Shown: in pieces, positions 36,762 to 47,398 of the stretch
How positions within the stretch are numbered: the first letter of the stretch is position 1
How the letters are laid out: each line of letters starts with the position of its first letter
DNA from: Penaeicola halotolerans
GTDB lineage: Bacteria > Bacteroidota > Bacteroidia > Cytophagales > Cyclobacteriaceae
Assembly: GCF_016464625.1 (NCBI RefSeq)
Contig: NZ_JAEAGO010000001.1
Span: forward strand, 124,001 to 188,000
Reading direction: 5' to 3'
Length of the DNA stretch: 64,000 bases
Made by a program: the position numbers and the translations under genes
The notes under the pieces: generated by a model
The model's input: only the letters and a program-made list of their open reading frames with translations
The model's database searches: none
What the model was told of the DNA's origin: nothing

Positions 36762-39700
36762 TGAAAAAGATTTTAGGATTGGATTTAGGGACAAATAGTA
36801 TTGGTTGGGCACTGGTTGAGGCAACTGAGGACAATATACCAGTTAAAATTGTAGCCATGGGATCAAGGATTGTACCTTTAAATTCAGAGGAAAGAGATGA
36901 GTTTATTAAAGGTAATAGTATATCTAAAAATCAAAAAAGGACATTAGCAAGGACTCAAAGAAAAGGATACGATAGAAGACAGATTCGAAAGCATAAGTTG
37001 AGAAGGATTTTATCCAATTTAAATATAGAGCCAACAGAAGACCTAATGAAGCTTCCTAAGTCTGAACTGTGGCAGCTTAGAAGTGATGCTACTAATCCCA
37101 ATAAAGAAATTACTCCAAAACAGCTAGGTAGAATTCTATACCATATCAATCAAAAGAGGGGATATAAATCTGCTAGAAGTGAATCTAATATGGATAAAAA
37201 GAATACTGATTATGTTGAGGAGGTTAAAAGTAGACATGTTTTATTGAGGGAGAATAATAAAACATTCGGTAATTATGTTTCAGATGAAATTAATGTTGCT
37301 TTAAAAACGGATACATATTTTCGAAAAAAGGACAAGGTATTTCCCAGAGAGGCTTATATCGAAGAATTTGAGAAAATTATTAATGTTCAGAAGGAGAAAC
37401 ATAAATTTTTAACAGATGAAGTAATTAGTAAAATCAAAGACGAAGTTATCTTTTATCAAAGACCTCTAAAATCTCAAAAGGGATTAGTTAGTATTTGTGA
37501 ATTCGAAGGTTTTGAGAGAATTATCAAGAAGAATGGAAAAGATAAAACAGTTACTGTTGGTTCAAGAGTTGCTCCTAAATCATCTCCTTTAAATCAACTA
37601 TGTAAGATTTGGGAGAGTACAAATAATATTAATTTAAAAGTTAAGAACCCTGATGGATCAAAATATAAATGGTCAGAATTTATCCCTTCATTAGATCAAA
37701 AGGAAAGAATTGCAGAATACTTATTTAATAATGAGATTCTAAGTTTTGATAGTTTACTTGATATTTTAGAACTTAAAAAGTCTGACGTTTATGTAAATAA
37801 ACAAATCCTAAAGGGAATACAGGGAAATATCACCCTTTCAGAGATAAAAAAATATTTAAATGATGATAGTCCTTTGTTGAAATTTGAAGTAAGAGTGATT
37901 TCACAAGAAGCACAAGCTTATCTGATTGATAAAAGTACTGGAGAAGTGATCGAGGAGAGAGATGCATTTATTTTGGAGAATTCAATTCAAAATGAGCCTC
38001 TATATAGACTTTGGCATACGATATATTCTATAAAAAACCCTGATGAATGTGAAAATGCACTTATTAAAAAATTTAACTTAGAGAGAGATATAGCTGCTAA
38101 TCTCTCAAGATTGGATTTTAATAAATATGCTTTCGCTAATAAAAGTCATAAAGCGATAAGGAAAATTCTACCTTATCTTATGCAAGGGTTTAATTATGCA
38201 GATGCTTGTAGTTTAGCTGGGTATAATCACTCAGATAGTTTGACAAAACAAGAAAATGATGTTCGAAATTTAAAGGAAAAACTTGAGTTGATTCCTAAAA
38301 GCGGATTGCGTCAGCCAGTAGTTGAAAAGGTATTAAATCAAATGATTAATTTGGTTAATTCGGCCATTGATGAATATGGAAAGCCTGATTCGATTAGAGT
38401 AGAATTAGCTCGTGAATTAAAACAAAGTAAAGATGAAAGAAATGATAGTGATCGACAAAATACAATAAATAAGCGTCTTCATGAGGAGATTTCTAAAAGA
38501 TTATATGAATTGGGTATACCAGCCACAAAAAAGTATATTCAAAAGTATAAATTTATCTTCCCCATTCGTGAAAAGAAATATTCAGATGCTCAAGTAAATA
38601 CTCAATGTATTTACTGTGGACAGAATTTCAATATTTCAGAGGCATTATCTGGAGCTAATTTTGACATAGATCACATCGTACCAAAAGCGTTATTATTTGA
38701 TGACTCTCAGTTGAATAAAGTATTAGTTCATAGTGAGTGTAATAAGAATAAGACGAATAGAACTGCCTACGACTATATAGCTTCAAAGGGTGAGGTTGAA
38801 TTGAGCAGTTATTTAAATAGAGTGGATGATTGGTACAAGAGGAACATTATCTCTTATGGGAAGATGTTGAGATTAAAAGTATCTCACAAAGAATATCTGG
38901 AAAGGAAAAAGGCGAATAAAGAAACTGAAAGTGATAAAAGATTATGGGAGAATTTTATAAACAGGAGTCTTAGAGAAACGGCATACATTTCTCGAAAAGC
39001 AAGTGAAATATTGAAACAGATATGCAGAAATGTTTCGACAACTGATGGATCTATAACGGCTAAGTTGCGCGATCTCTGGGGATGGGATGATGTACTAATG
39101 AATCTGCAATTACCAAAATATAGAGAGCTTAACCAAGTTGAGTGGAAAGAGTGGACAAGCAATCATGGGAAAAACAAACATAAAAAAGAGGTTATTAAGA
39201 ATTGGGATAAAAGGGATGATCACAGACATCATGCAATTGATGCTTTGGTTGTTGCTTGTACTCGTCAAGGTTTTATACAACGGATAAATACTTTGAATGC
39301 TGATGACACAAAGGATGAGATGAGAAGAATTATTGAAGCTTCAAAACAAGAGCAGGGTGAGAGGTATAATGAAAAGATCTTATTCGAGACAAACACTTTA
39401 ATTTCAGGAAGACAAAATAAGTTGACTGAGCTTGATCAATATCTAATTAGTCAAAGACCAAATAGTTTTACTACACAATATGTCATGAGAGAGGCTGATA
39501 AAATCCTAGTATCTTTTAAAGCTGGTAAAAGAGTAGCTACAATAAGTAGATTCAAGGCACTAGGGGAGAATAAGGGTAAAGGTGTTATAACACCCAGAGG
39601 ATCATTGCATGAGCAATTTGTTTATGGTAAAATAAAGCAACTTGAAAAGGATAAGCCTATTAAATTTTTAGTTGAGAATAGTGATTCAATAGTTGATGGA

Positions 39701-40849
39701 GTTGTTAAAGGTCTTGTAAAAGATAGGTTAGTAAGATTTGATAATGATTTTAAAAAAGCATTAAACTCCTTAAAAAAGAACCCAATTTATCTTGATGACA
39801 AGAAGACTAAGTTGTTAGAAAAGGCTCATTGCTTCAAAGAGGAGGTTGTACTAAAGTATAGAGTTCAAGATCTAAAGAAGAAAGATGTTGAATTTATAAT
39901 TGATAGAGTGGTTAAAGAAAGAATTCAAAATCGTTTAGATAAATACAATGGTAATGAGAAAGAAGCCTTTAAAGAAACAGTTTGGTTTAACGAGGATAAG
40001 CAAATTCCTATTCTTAGTGTTAGGCTAAGAACAGGTCTAACTGCAATTGAAGCCGTTAAAAAGGATGAAAATGGGAAAGAGATTGGTTTTTCAAAAACTG
40101 GAAATAATCATCATATAGCTATATATAAAGATACTGAAGGTAAGTTTATTGAGCATCTATCTACTTTTTGGCATGCTGTAGAAAGAAAAAAATATGGAGT
40201 TCCTTATATTATTTCTAGTACACATGAAATATGGAATGAATTACTTAAGAAAGAATTACCCCAAAGCTTCTTATCTAAATTGCCGTTAGATAACCTTAAA
40301 CTAGTTCATAGTCTACAGCAAAATGAAATGTTTGTCTTAGGTATTAGTAATGAAGAATTTGAGAATGCACTCAGTAATAATGATTACGGCTTCATTAGTA
40401 AATATTTATATTTGGTATGGAGTATAGGACAAAATGATTATTGGTTTAGACATCATTTAGAGACGAAAAACTCTGAACTAAAAAAAATAGAGGGAGCTAA
40501 GGAAAGTTTGAGATTTTTTAGATTTAAAAGTATAGGATCATTTCTTAACAAGAATCCAATTAAGGTAAGAGTAAATAATATAGGTCAGCTTGTGAAATTA
40601 TCTGATCAGGTTAATGATCAATCGATAAATGTTCAAGAACCCCAAGCACCCTACACTTTAAAAAGCATCAATAGGCATACTTCTCACATCGCGATGGAAG
40701 ATGCCCAAAGGGAGTACGCAGCTAATCAAACGCCAGAAAGTAGATTAGAAGAGTTGAAAAGGTTGAATATGATGGGCTTTGGACTATCCAATGAGCCTTC
40801 TTTAGATAAGTTGGATAAGCGCATCAATACTAAGCCTAAGAAAGAATGA
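36761..40849 (+). CDS. cas9: CRISPR-associated endonuclease Cas9 (type II-C)
   Basis: RNA-guided DNA nuclease, 1362 residues. RuvC-I is KKILGLDLGTNSIGWALVE (D8); the arginine-rich bridge helix follows (about 58-85); RuvC-II is SIRVELARELKQ (E548); the HNH domain has FDIDHIVPKALLF (H638) flanked by CIYCGQ and SECNKNK, a likely zinc site; RuvC-III is RHHAIDALVV (H824, D827). All catalytic residues are present. I chose the ATG at 36761: an in-frame ATG 19 codons upstream lies in the anti-repeat and its peptide is a by-product of that RNA. The body is very A/T-rich (29 G+C in 120 at 39661-39780) while the last 230 bp are not (53 in 120 at 40681-40800). PAM unknown. Csn2 and Cas4 are absent, as in subtype II-C. 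Confidence 0.97.
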   Translation: MKKILGLDLGTNSIGWALVEATEDNIPVKIVAMGSRIVPLNSEERDEFIKGNSISKNQKRTLARTQRKGYDRRQIRKHKLRRILSNLNIEPTEDLMKLPKSELWQLRSDATNPNKEITPKQLGRILYHINQKRGYKSARSESNMDKKNTDYVEEVKSRHVLLRENNKTFGNYVSDEINVALKTDTYFRKKDKVFPREAYIEEFEKIINVQKEKHKFLTDEVISKIKDEVIFYQRPLKSQKGLVSICEFEGFERIIKKNGKDKTVTVGSRVAPKSSPLNQLCKIWESTNNINLKVKNPDGSKYKWSEFIPSLDQKERIAEYLFNNEILSFDSLLDILELKKSDVYVNKQILKGIQGNITLSEIKKYLNDDSPLLKFEVRVISQEAQAYLIDKSTGEVIEERDAFILENSIQNEPLYRLWHTIYSIKNPDECENALIKKFNLERDIAANLSRLDFNKYAFANKSHKAIRKILPYLMQGFNYADACSLAGYNHSDSLTKQENDVRNLKEKLELIPKSGLRQPVVEKVLNQMINLVNSAIDEYGKPDSIRVELARELKQSKDERNDSDRQNTINKRLHEEISKRLYELGIPATKKYIQKYKFIFPIREKKYSDAQVNTQCIYCGQNFNISEALSGANFDIDHIVPKALLFDDSQLNKVLVHSECNKNKTNRTAYDYIASKGEVELSSYLNRVDDWYKRNIISYGKMLRLKVSHKEYLERKKANKETESDKRLWENFINRSLRETAYISRKASEILKQICRNVSTTDGSITAKLRDLWGWDDVLMNLQLPKYRELNQVEWKEWTSNHGKNKHKKEVIKNWDKRDDHRHHAIDALVVACTRQGFIQRINTLNADDTKDEMRRIIEASKQEQGERYNEKILFETNTLISGRQNKLTELDQYLISQRPNSFTTQYVMREADKILVSFKAGKRVATISRFKALGENKGKGVITPRGSLHEQFVYGKIKQLEKDKPIKFLVENSDSIVDGVVKGLVKDRLVRFDNDFKKALNSLKKNPIYLDDKKTKLLEKAHCFKEEVVLKYRVQDLKKKDVEFIIDRVVKERIQNRLDKYNGNEKEAFKETVWFNEDKQIPILSVRLRTGLTAIEAVKKDENGKEIGFSKTGNNHHIAIYKDTEGKFIEHLSTFWHAVERKKYGVPYIISSTHEIWNELLKKELPQSFLSKLPLDNLKLVHSLQQNEMFVLGISNEEFENALSNNDYGFISKYLYLVWSIGQNDYWFRHHLETKNSELKKIEGAKESLRFFRFKSIGSFLNKNPIKVRVNNIGQLVKLSDQVNDQSINVQEPQAPYTLKSINRHTSHIAMEDAQREYAANQTPESRLEELKRLNMMGFGLSNEPSLDKLDKRINTKPKKE

Positions 40850-41324
40850 ATATCTTTTTAGCCCCTCATCGGGAGGTATTGGAAGCTTTAAATAGATGTC
40901 AGGTCAAATTCATCCTCATTGGAGGTTATGCGGTGAATTATTATGGTTACCACCGAATGACAGGTGACATGGATCTTTGGCTGGCTCCAAACAATGAGAA
41001 CAAGTTAAACTTAATCAAAGCACTAAGAGCGCTGGGTTTTGAAGAAGCAGGACTTGCAGAGATCAGTTTATGGGATTTTGAGCAAGTACAACTTTTTAGT
41101 GTCCTGGAGCGACCCTTTCAAGTAGAGTTCATGACACAGATTACTGGTTTAGTATTTCAATCTGCCTATGAGCAAAGTATAGAGATCACTATAGATGGAC
41201 TAAGCCTTCGACTGATTCAATACCGAGACCTGATCAAAAACAAAAGGCTGTCAGGTAGAACCAAAGACTTGCTCGACTTAGAGGAACTCGAACAGATACA
41301 AAGACTGAAAGAAAAGAAGAAATC

Positions 41325-41328
<4 letters not shown>
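40846..41328 (+). CDS. Nucleotidyltransferase-fold protein inside the cas operon
   Basis: A 160-residue protein of the MNT-type nucleotidyltransferase superfamily (AbiEii/DUF6036-like stand-alone branch). The active-site pattern is visible: GGYAVNYYG (G26-G27), then TGDMDLW with D41 and D43, and E94 in FQVEFMT at the place of the third acidic ligand. The C-terminal LIKNKRLSGRTKDLLDLEEL (about 129-148) is typical of this branch. It overlaps the cas9 stop by ATGA and the cas1 start by ATGA, so it is translated as part of the operon. It is not a standard type II gene. No HEPN or AbiEi partner is present. Possible roles (nucleotide transfer to RNA or protein, immune back-up) are speculation. Confidence 0.88.
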
Positions 41329-42558
<1,230 letters not shown>

Positions 42559-42599
42559 ATTGGAATGGATTATTTGAAAATCTCATTCGATTGAAGCTG

Positions 42600-42628
42600 T
42601 TTTAGAGATTAATTTTTTAATCCTAAAA
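42600..42628. terminator. Hairpin between cas2 and the CRISPR array
   Basis: TTTTAGAGATTAA (42600-42612) and TTAATCCTAAAA (42617-42628) form a 12-bp A/T-rich stem with one bulge. It could end both the cas transcript (plus) and the array transcript (minus). The gap to the first repeat (42629-42671) holds no gene. Confidence 0.45.
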
Positions 42629-42671
42629 CATAGATTAATTCACAGAATATCAGCGATTTAAGCTAAGGTAT

Positions 42672-45600
42672 CCTGTGAATCATCTATGAATGTACAATTT
42701 TGAAAGCAATTCACAACCAAAGATAAATACTTTCCGATATTCATGACCTGTGAATCATCTATGAATGTACAATTTTGAAAGCAATTCACAACACGAGTCG
42801 ATAATATCCTCTGATTCTGCTCCTGTGAATCATCTATGAATGTACAATTTTGAAAGCAATTCACAACTTTGCCGATTTGCAGAATATCACAATTACGCCT
42901 GTGAATCATCTATGAATGTACAATTTTGAAAGCAATTCACAACTTTCAACAACTACTTCTTTAATCTTCTCAACCTGTGAATCATCTATGAATGTACAAT
43001 TTTGAAAGCAATTCACAACGCGCATTTCGGACATATTGATGTTTTGGTCCTGTGAATCATCTATGAATGTACAATTTTGAAAGCAATTCACAACTGCTCA
43101 TGTGAAGGCCTGCGCTGAAGATCCCCTGTGAATCATCTATGAATGTACAATTTTGAAAGCAATTCACAACAGTCCTACCAGCTGGCCATTGATATACAGG
43201 CCTGTGAATCATCTATGAATGTACAATTTTGAAAGCAATTCACAACTGAAACTACAAGACAAAGTAATCAAAGCTCCTGTGAATCATCTATGAATGTACA
43301 ATTTTGAAAGCAATTCACAACGGTGTGACAGTATTTCGTGCGAGCCAGTCCCTGTGAATCATCTATGAATGTACAATTTTGAAAGCAATTCACAACATGA
43401 TAACAACCTAATATCAATGCCATTTTCCTGTGAATCATCTATGAATGTACAATTTTGAAAGCAATTCACAACGGTAGCACCTAACTGGATGATGCGCTCA
43501 CCCCTGTGAATCATCTATGAATGTACAATTTTGAAAGCAATTCACAACTGCTATGAGGGAGGACTCAAAGCTGGTGGTCCTGTGAATCATCTATGAATGT
43601 ACAATTTTGAAAGCAATTCACAACAAAATAGCTCCGTTAGAAGATTGGATGCCTCCTGTGAATCATCTATGAATGTACAATTTTGAAAGCAATTCACAAC
43701 AGACGCTTCAAATGCATGGTGCAAGTGCTCCTGTGAATCATCTATGAATGTACAATTTTGAAAGCAATTCACAACCTTCCACTCAAGCTGATACAAGAGA
43801 CAGACCTGTGAATCATCTATGAATGTACAATTTTGAAAGCAATTCACAACAACTCACCGAAAAGCAACTCAAGCTAGTCCCTGTGAATCATCTATGAATG
43901 TACAATTTTGAAAGCAATTCACAACTGATGAGCATGAAGACTTTGATGAGTTTGACCTGTGAATCATCTATGAATGTACAATTTTGAAAGCAATTCACAA
44001 CTCAAAACTACATCGCTTGCACGAGAATAGGCCTGTGAATCATCTATGAATGTACAATTTTGAAAGCAATTCACAACATATGATCAACTACAGTAGCATC
44101 TACTAGCCCTGTGAATCATCTATGAATGTACAATTTTGAAAGCAATTCACAACTTGGAAGATGCGGGTGTTAGTGGATTGATTCCTGTGAATCATCTATG
44201 AATGTACAATTTTGAAAGCAATTCACAACAATCTACTACAGATCAGCGAAGCGACTAATCCTGTGAATCATCTATGAATGTACAATTTTGAAAGCAATTC
44301 ACAACTTGAGTACGAAATCAGCTACCACGAGGAAACCTGTGAATCATCTATGAATGTACAATTTTGAAAGCAATTCACAACCTCCGAAAGAATCTGCTCC
44401 AAATTCTGTGTCCTGTGAATCATCTATGAATGTACAATTTTGAAAGCAATTCACAACTAATTTATAAGCCAAATAAGGCTTCCATTTCCTGTGAATCATC
44501 TATGAATGTACAATTTTGAAAGCAATTCACAACATAAAAAAACATAATTAAGTGAGCTATGGACCTGTGAATCATCTATGAATGTACAATTTTGAAAGCA
44601 ATTCACAACCAACCGGGAAGTAAAATGGGAGCAGGCTCGCCTGTGAATCATCTATGAATGTACAATTTTGAAAGCAATTCACAACGCTCCATTAATAAAT
44701 CCAAAACTTCCTGTTCCTGTGAATCATCTATGAATGTACAATTTTGAAAGCAATTCACAACAGAGAAGCCTCAAGGGTGTAGAGCTAATCCCTGTGAATC
44801 ATCTATGAATGTACAATTTTGAAAGCAATTCACAACTACAAGCCCTAGCATACTATGAGGGGTACACCTGTGAATCATCTATGAATGTACAATTTTGAAA
44901 GCAATTCACAACAAGGTGCTTTTGTCACCAAGTGCGGATGTACCTGTGAATCATCTATGAATGTACAATTTTGAAAGCAATTCACAACTGCTGTAGAAGC
45001 CATACCTTTTGAGTAGCACCTGTGAATCATCTATGAATGTACAATTTTGAAAGCAATTCACAACTGATGAGCAGGAAGACTTTGATGAGTTTGACCTGTG
45101 AATCATCTATGAATGTACAATTTTGAAAGCAATTCACAACAGTCCAAGCAAGAGTTAGGTAAGCTAGATACCTGTGAATCATCTATGAATGTACAATTTT
45201 GAAAGCAATTCACAACAGACAAACGAAGCATATTTAAAAGGCTTGGCCTGTGAATCATCTATGAATGTACAATTTTGAAAGCAATTCACAACAAATATCG
45301 GGAGCAAATAAAGCAAGCCTTGCCTGTGAATCATCTATGAATGTACAATTTTGAAAGCAATTCACAACTCTCCCCCTTTCCTTTAGCTAATTAATTTCCC
45401 TGTGAATCATCTATGAATGTACAATTTTGAAAGCAATTCACAACAAAAACTGTTACTTGTAAAGGCAACATAAGCCTGTGAATCATCTATGAATGTACAA
45501 TTTTGAAAGCAATTCACAACAAACATAAGCATATCATCAGTAAACACTTGCCTGTGAATCATCTATGAATGTACAATTTTGAAAGCAATTCACAACAATC

Positions 45601-45811
45601 TGCGTAGCTCGTTCAAAAATGCCTGTCCTGTGAATCATCTATGAATGTACAATTTTGAAAGCAATTCACAACAGACAAACGAAGCATATTTAAAAGGCTT
45701 GGCCTGTGAATCATCTATGAATGTACAATTTTGAAAGCAATTCACAACAGCAGGAATGTTGCTGGCGGTATCGTAAAACCTGTGAATCATCTATGAATGT
45801 ACAATTTTGAA
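42672..45811 (-). CRISPR. Type II-C CRISPR array, 41 full repeats, 41 spacers, one truncated repeat
   Basis: The 46-bp repeat reads CCTGTGAATCATCTATGAAT... ending GAAAGCAATTCACAAC on the plus strand; the crRNA sense is the minus strand (GTTGTGAATTGC...), deduced from the anti-repeat in the tracrRNA. Full repeats start at 42672, 42747, 42822, 42898 and so on to 45703; all look identical. Spacers are 29 or 30 bp. The last repeat (45779-45811) keeps 33 bp, then a palindromic element interrupts it. Spacers at 45217-45246 and 45673-45702 are identical; those at 43926-43955 and 45065-45094 differ by one base. No spacer matches another part of this window as far as I could see. Confidence 0.98.
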
Positions 45812-45837
45812 CCTGCCTGTCAACAGACAGGAGCAAT
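45808..45837. repeat. Palindromic repeat, copy 1 (in the terminal CRISPR repeat)
   Basis: A 20-bp imperfect palindrome (45812-45831, CCTGCCTGTC/AACAGACAGG) within a 30-bp block shared exactly with copy 2. It splits the last CRISPR repeat between TTTTGAA and AGCAAT. Palindromes of this type are interspersed repeats in Bacteroidetes genomes. Confidence 0.75.
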
Positions 45838-46005
45838 ACATAATACACCTCTTTTTTCCTAAAACTCTTATTCGTTTGAATGTATAGCTTTATTTAAAAT
45901 ATGTTTTTTATTAATGAAAATCATGAATTTCTTTCAAATAGACCAAAAGGTAGTTCAAGCCTAATCTATCGTAATGTTCACGAATAATTGGCAAAAGCAT
46001 AATGA

Positions 46006-46035
46006 TGAACCTGCCTGTCAACAGACAGGAGCAAT
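46006..46035. repeat. Palindromic repeat, copy 2
   Basis: The same 30-bp block as at 45808-45837 (TGAA, the 20-bp palindrome at 46010-46029, AGCAAT). The bases after it, TCAAAC, resemble the CRISPR repeat end TCACAAC. Confidence 0.75.
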
Positions 46036-46234
46036 TCAAACTAGATTAAATTTTTCAATTTATCAGGACACGCTGAAAGACCCTCCTTTTTCATTATTAG
46101 CTAGGGAGATAATCATTAAATATAAGAATTTATAAGTGTTCAAATTAAGAATAAATATCTACCAATCAGAAGGTAAAAATCTTGTTTTTGAAAGTTCTTT
46201 ATAAACGCTTTAATAAGCTTTTATAACCATAGCA

Positions 46235-46275
46235 TAGCCGTATTTTAGCCGTATCTTGGCCGTATTAGACCCGTT
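46235..46275. repeat. 11-bp tandem motif
   Basis: GCCGTAT occurs at 46237, 46248 and 46259 (11-bp period), with a weaker fourth unit CCCGTTT at 46270. Spacing is one helical turn. Function unknown. Confidence 0.45.
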
Positions 46276-46408
46276 TGGCTTTGGATTACTATTGGGTAAA
46301 CTAGGGTTTTAACATACCTGTTGATTGCGGTTACTTAGGGGCAGTTCTTGAGTGAATAGTTTTGAGGAATCTCACCTGAGGGATCTCTTAGAAAAGACTA
46401 TGGGTTAT

Positions 46409-47215
46409 TTACAGCTCAGTCAAAAAGGCCAACTCCTCGGCTATACCTATTTTATGCCCTTCTATATTAGTGAGAAAGCTGATACCAGATACATTCGTTG
46501 TAAAGACTGAGTCTGCTTGAAGCATGTGCTCTGGACCAGTGATGATTTCTTTGACTTCATATCCCTGCTCTCTGAGGAGTAAGGTTACGTTTTTGCGCAT
46601 GACACCTGCGATACAGCCACAGCTGATAGCTGGAGTATAAATGACGTTTTCTTTTAGCCAAAAAAGATTGGCAGCACCCGCTTCTACTACATGACCAGTA
46701 CCATTGAGCAGGATGATTTCATCTGCTTTGCGCTGGGTACGCTCGATACCCGCAAGTACATAGCCAGCTGCGCTAATTGTTTTATAGGGAGATAAGGCTG
46801 TCGGATTGATATAAACCGCCTTAGCGATCACGGTTTTTGCCTTGACCGAAGGTGCTGGCTGAAAGGCTGTTGCAGAGATCATCCAGTTAGACTGTCGAGA
46901 TTGGGGCGCATAGAGTCCCCCTTCTTGTCTACAGACATAAAGTTTGACTCTAGCAGTTTCGAGCTTATTGGCTTTGACCACAGAGAGGATCTGCCCCCTC
47001 AGTGTTTCTCTTCTAGGCAGTCCTTCTTTGACCAGGTAAAAACGCTCCATCCCAGCCAGAAGACGTTCTAGGTGGTCTTCGAAAAAACGGATTTTACCAG
47101 ATTGAAATATCATCGTTTCAAATAAGCCATCTGCATACTGAAAGCCTCTATTGGAGAGGGAGAGTGCAGCCGCTTCTTCTGCGATGAGTTGACCATTGAT
47201 ATTGATATATGACAT
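46409..47215 (-). CDS. Class IV PLP-dependent aminotransferase (PabC / D-amino acid / branched-chain type)
   Basis: A 268-residue fold-type IV enzyme. PLP lysine is K145 in LSPYKTISAAGYVLA; EAGAANLFWL (about 195-204) and the SCGCIAGVMRKNV segment bind the cofactor phosphate. I chose the ATG at 47215 because family members start with a short strand like SYININGQ; the frame extends 21 codons further with unrelated sequence. It may be aminodeoxychorismate lyase (pabC), which would fit folate synthesis, or a branched-chain or D-amino-acid aminotransferase; the sequence alone does not decide. No pabA or pabB gene is near. Confidence 0.82.
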   Translation of the reverse strand: MSYININGQLIAEEAAALSLSNRGFQYADGLFETMIFQSGKIRFFEDHLERLLAGMERFYLVKEGLPRRETLRGQILSVVKANKLETARVKLYVCRQEGGLYAPQSRQSNWMISATAFQPAPSVKAKTVIAKAVYINPTALSPYKTISAAGYVLAGIERTQRKADEIILLNGTGHVVEAGAANLFWLKENVIYTPAISCGCIAGVMRKNVTLLLREQGYEVKEIITGPEHMLQADSVFTTNVSGISFLTNIEGHKIGIAEELAFLTEL

Positions 47216-47398
47216 GCTATGTTTTCGGACAATAATTGTAATATAATCGGACACTTTTGAGAATTGAGAAAACCTCACCCTTTGATTTTTTCAATTTATT
47301 TCAATCCTTTTCATAGTTTTGAAACGATTATACTACCTTTCGTAAACATATTGAATGTGTGATTTATTTTTAGCATTAATATTGAAAAAGAATTAGGG

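Larger units (their letters stand above)
45838..46408. other. Non-coding region after the CRISPR array
   Basis: About 570 bp, strongly A/T-rich at first. It holds the second palindromic repeat (46006-46035), an 11-bp periodic motif (46235-46275) and a near-direct repeat GAGGAATCTC / GAGGGATCTC just before the aminotransferase stop. I see no open frame of useful length. If the crRNA precursor starts outside the array, its promoter must be here, but no TTTG/TAnnTTTG pair is evident. Confidence 0.55.

Noticed and set aside
42658-43847. Open frames reading through CRISPR repeats (repeated VNCFQNCTFIDDSQ peptides)
   Set aside because: They are translations of the 46-bp repeat with variable spacers; the array explains them fully.
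44458-44487. A/T-rich spacer with a hairpin-like AAGCC...GGCTT core as an internal terminator of the array
   Set aside because: The stem is only five base pairs and the element is an ordinary spacer in length and position.
46370-46395. Near-direct repeat GAGGAATCTC / GAGGGATCTC as a transposon end
   Set aside because: No transposase remnant or second end was found; kept only as a note in the intergenic entry.
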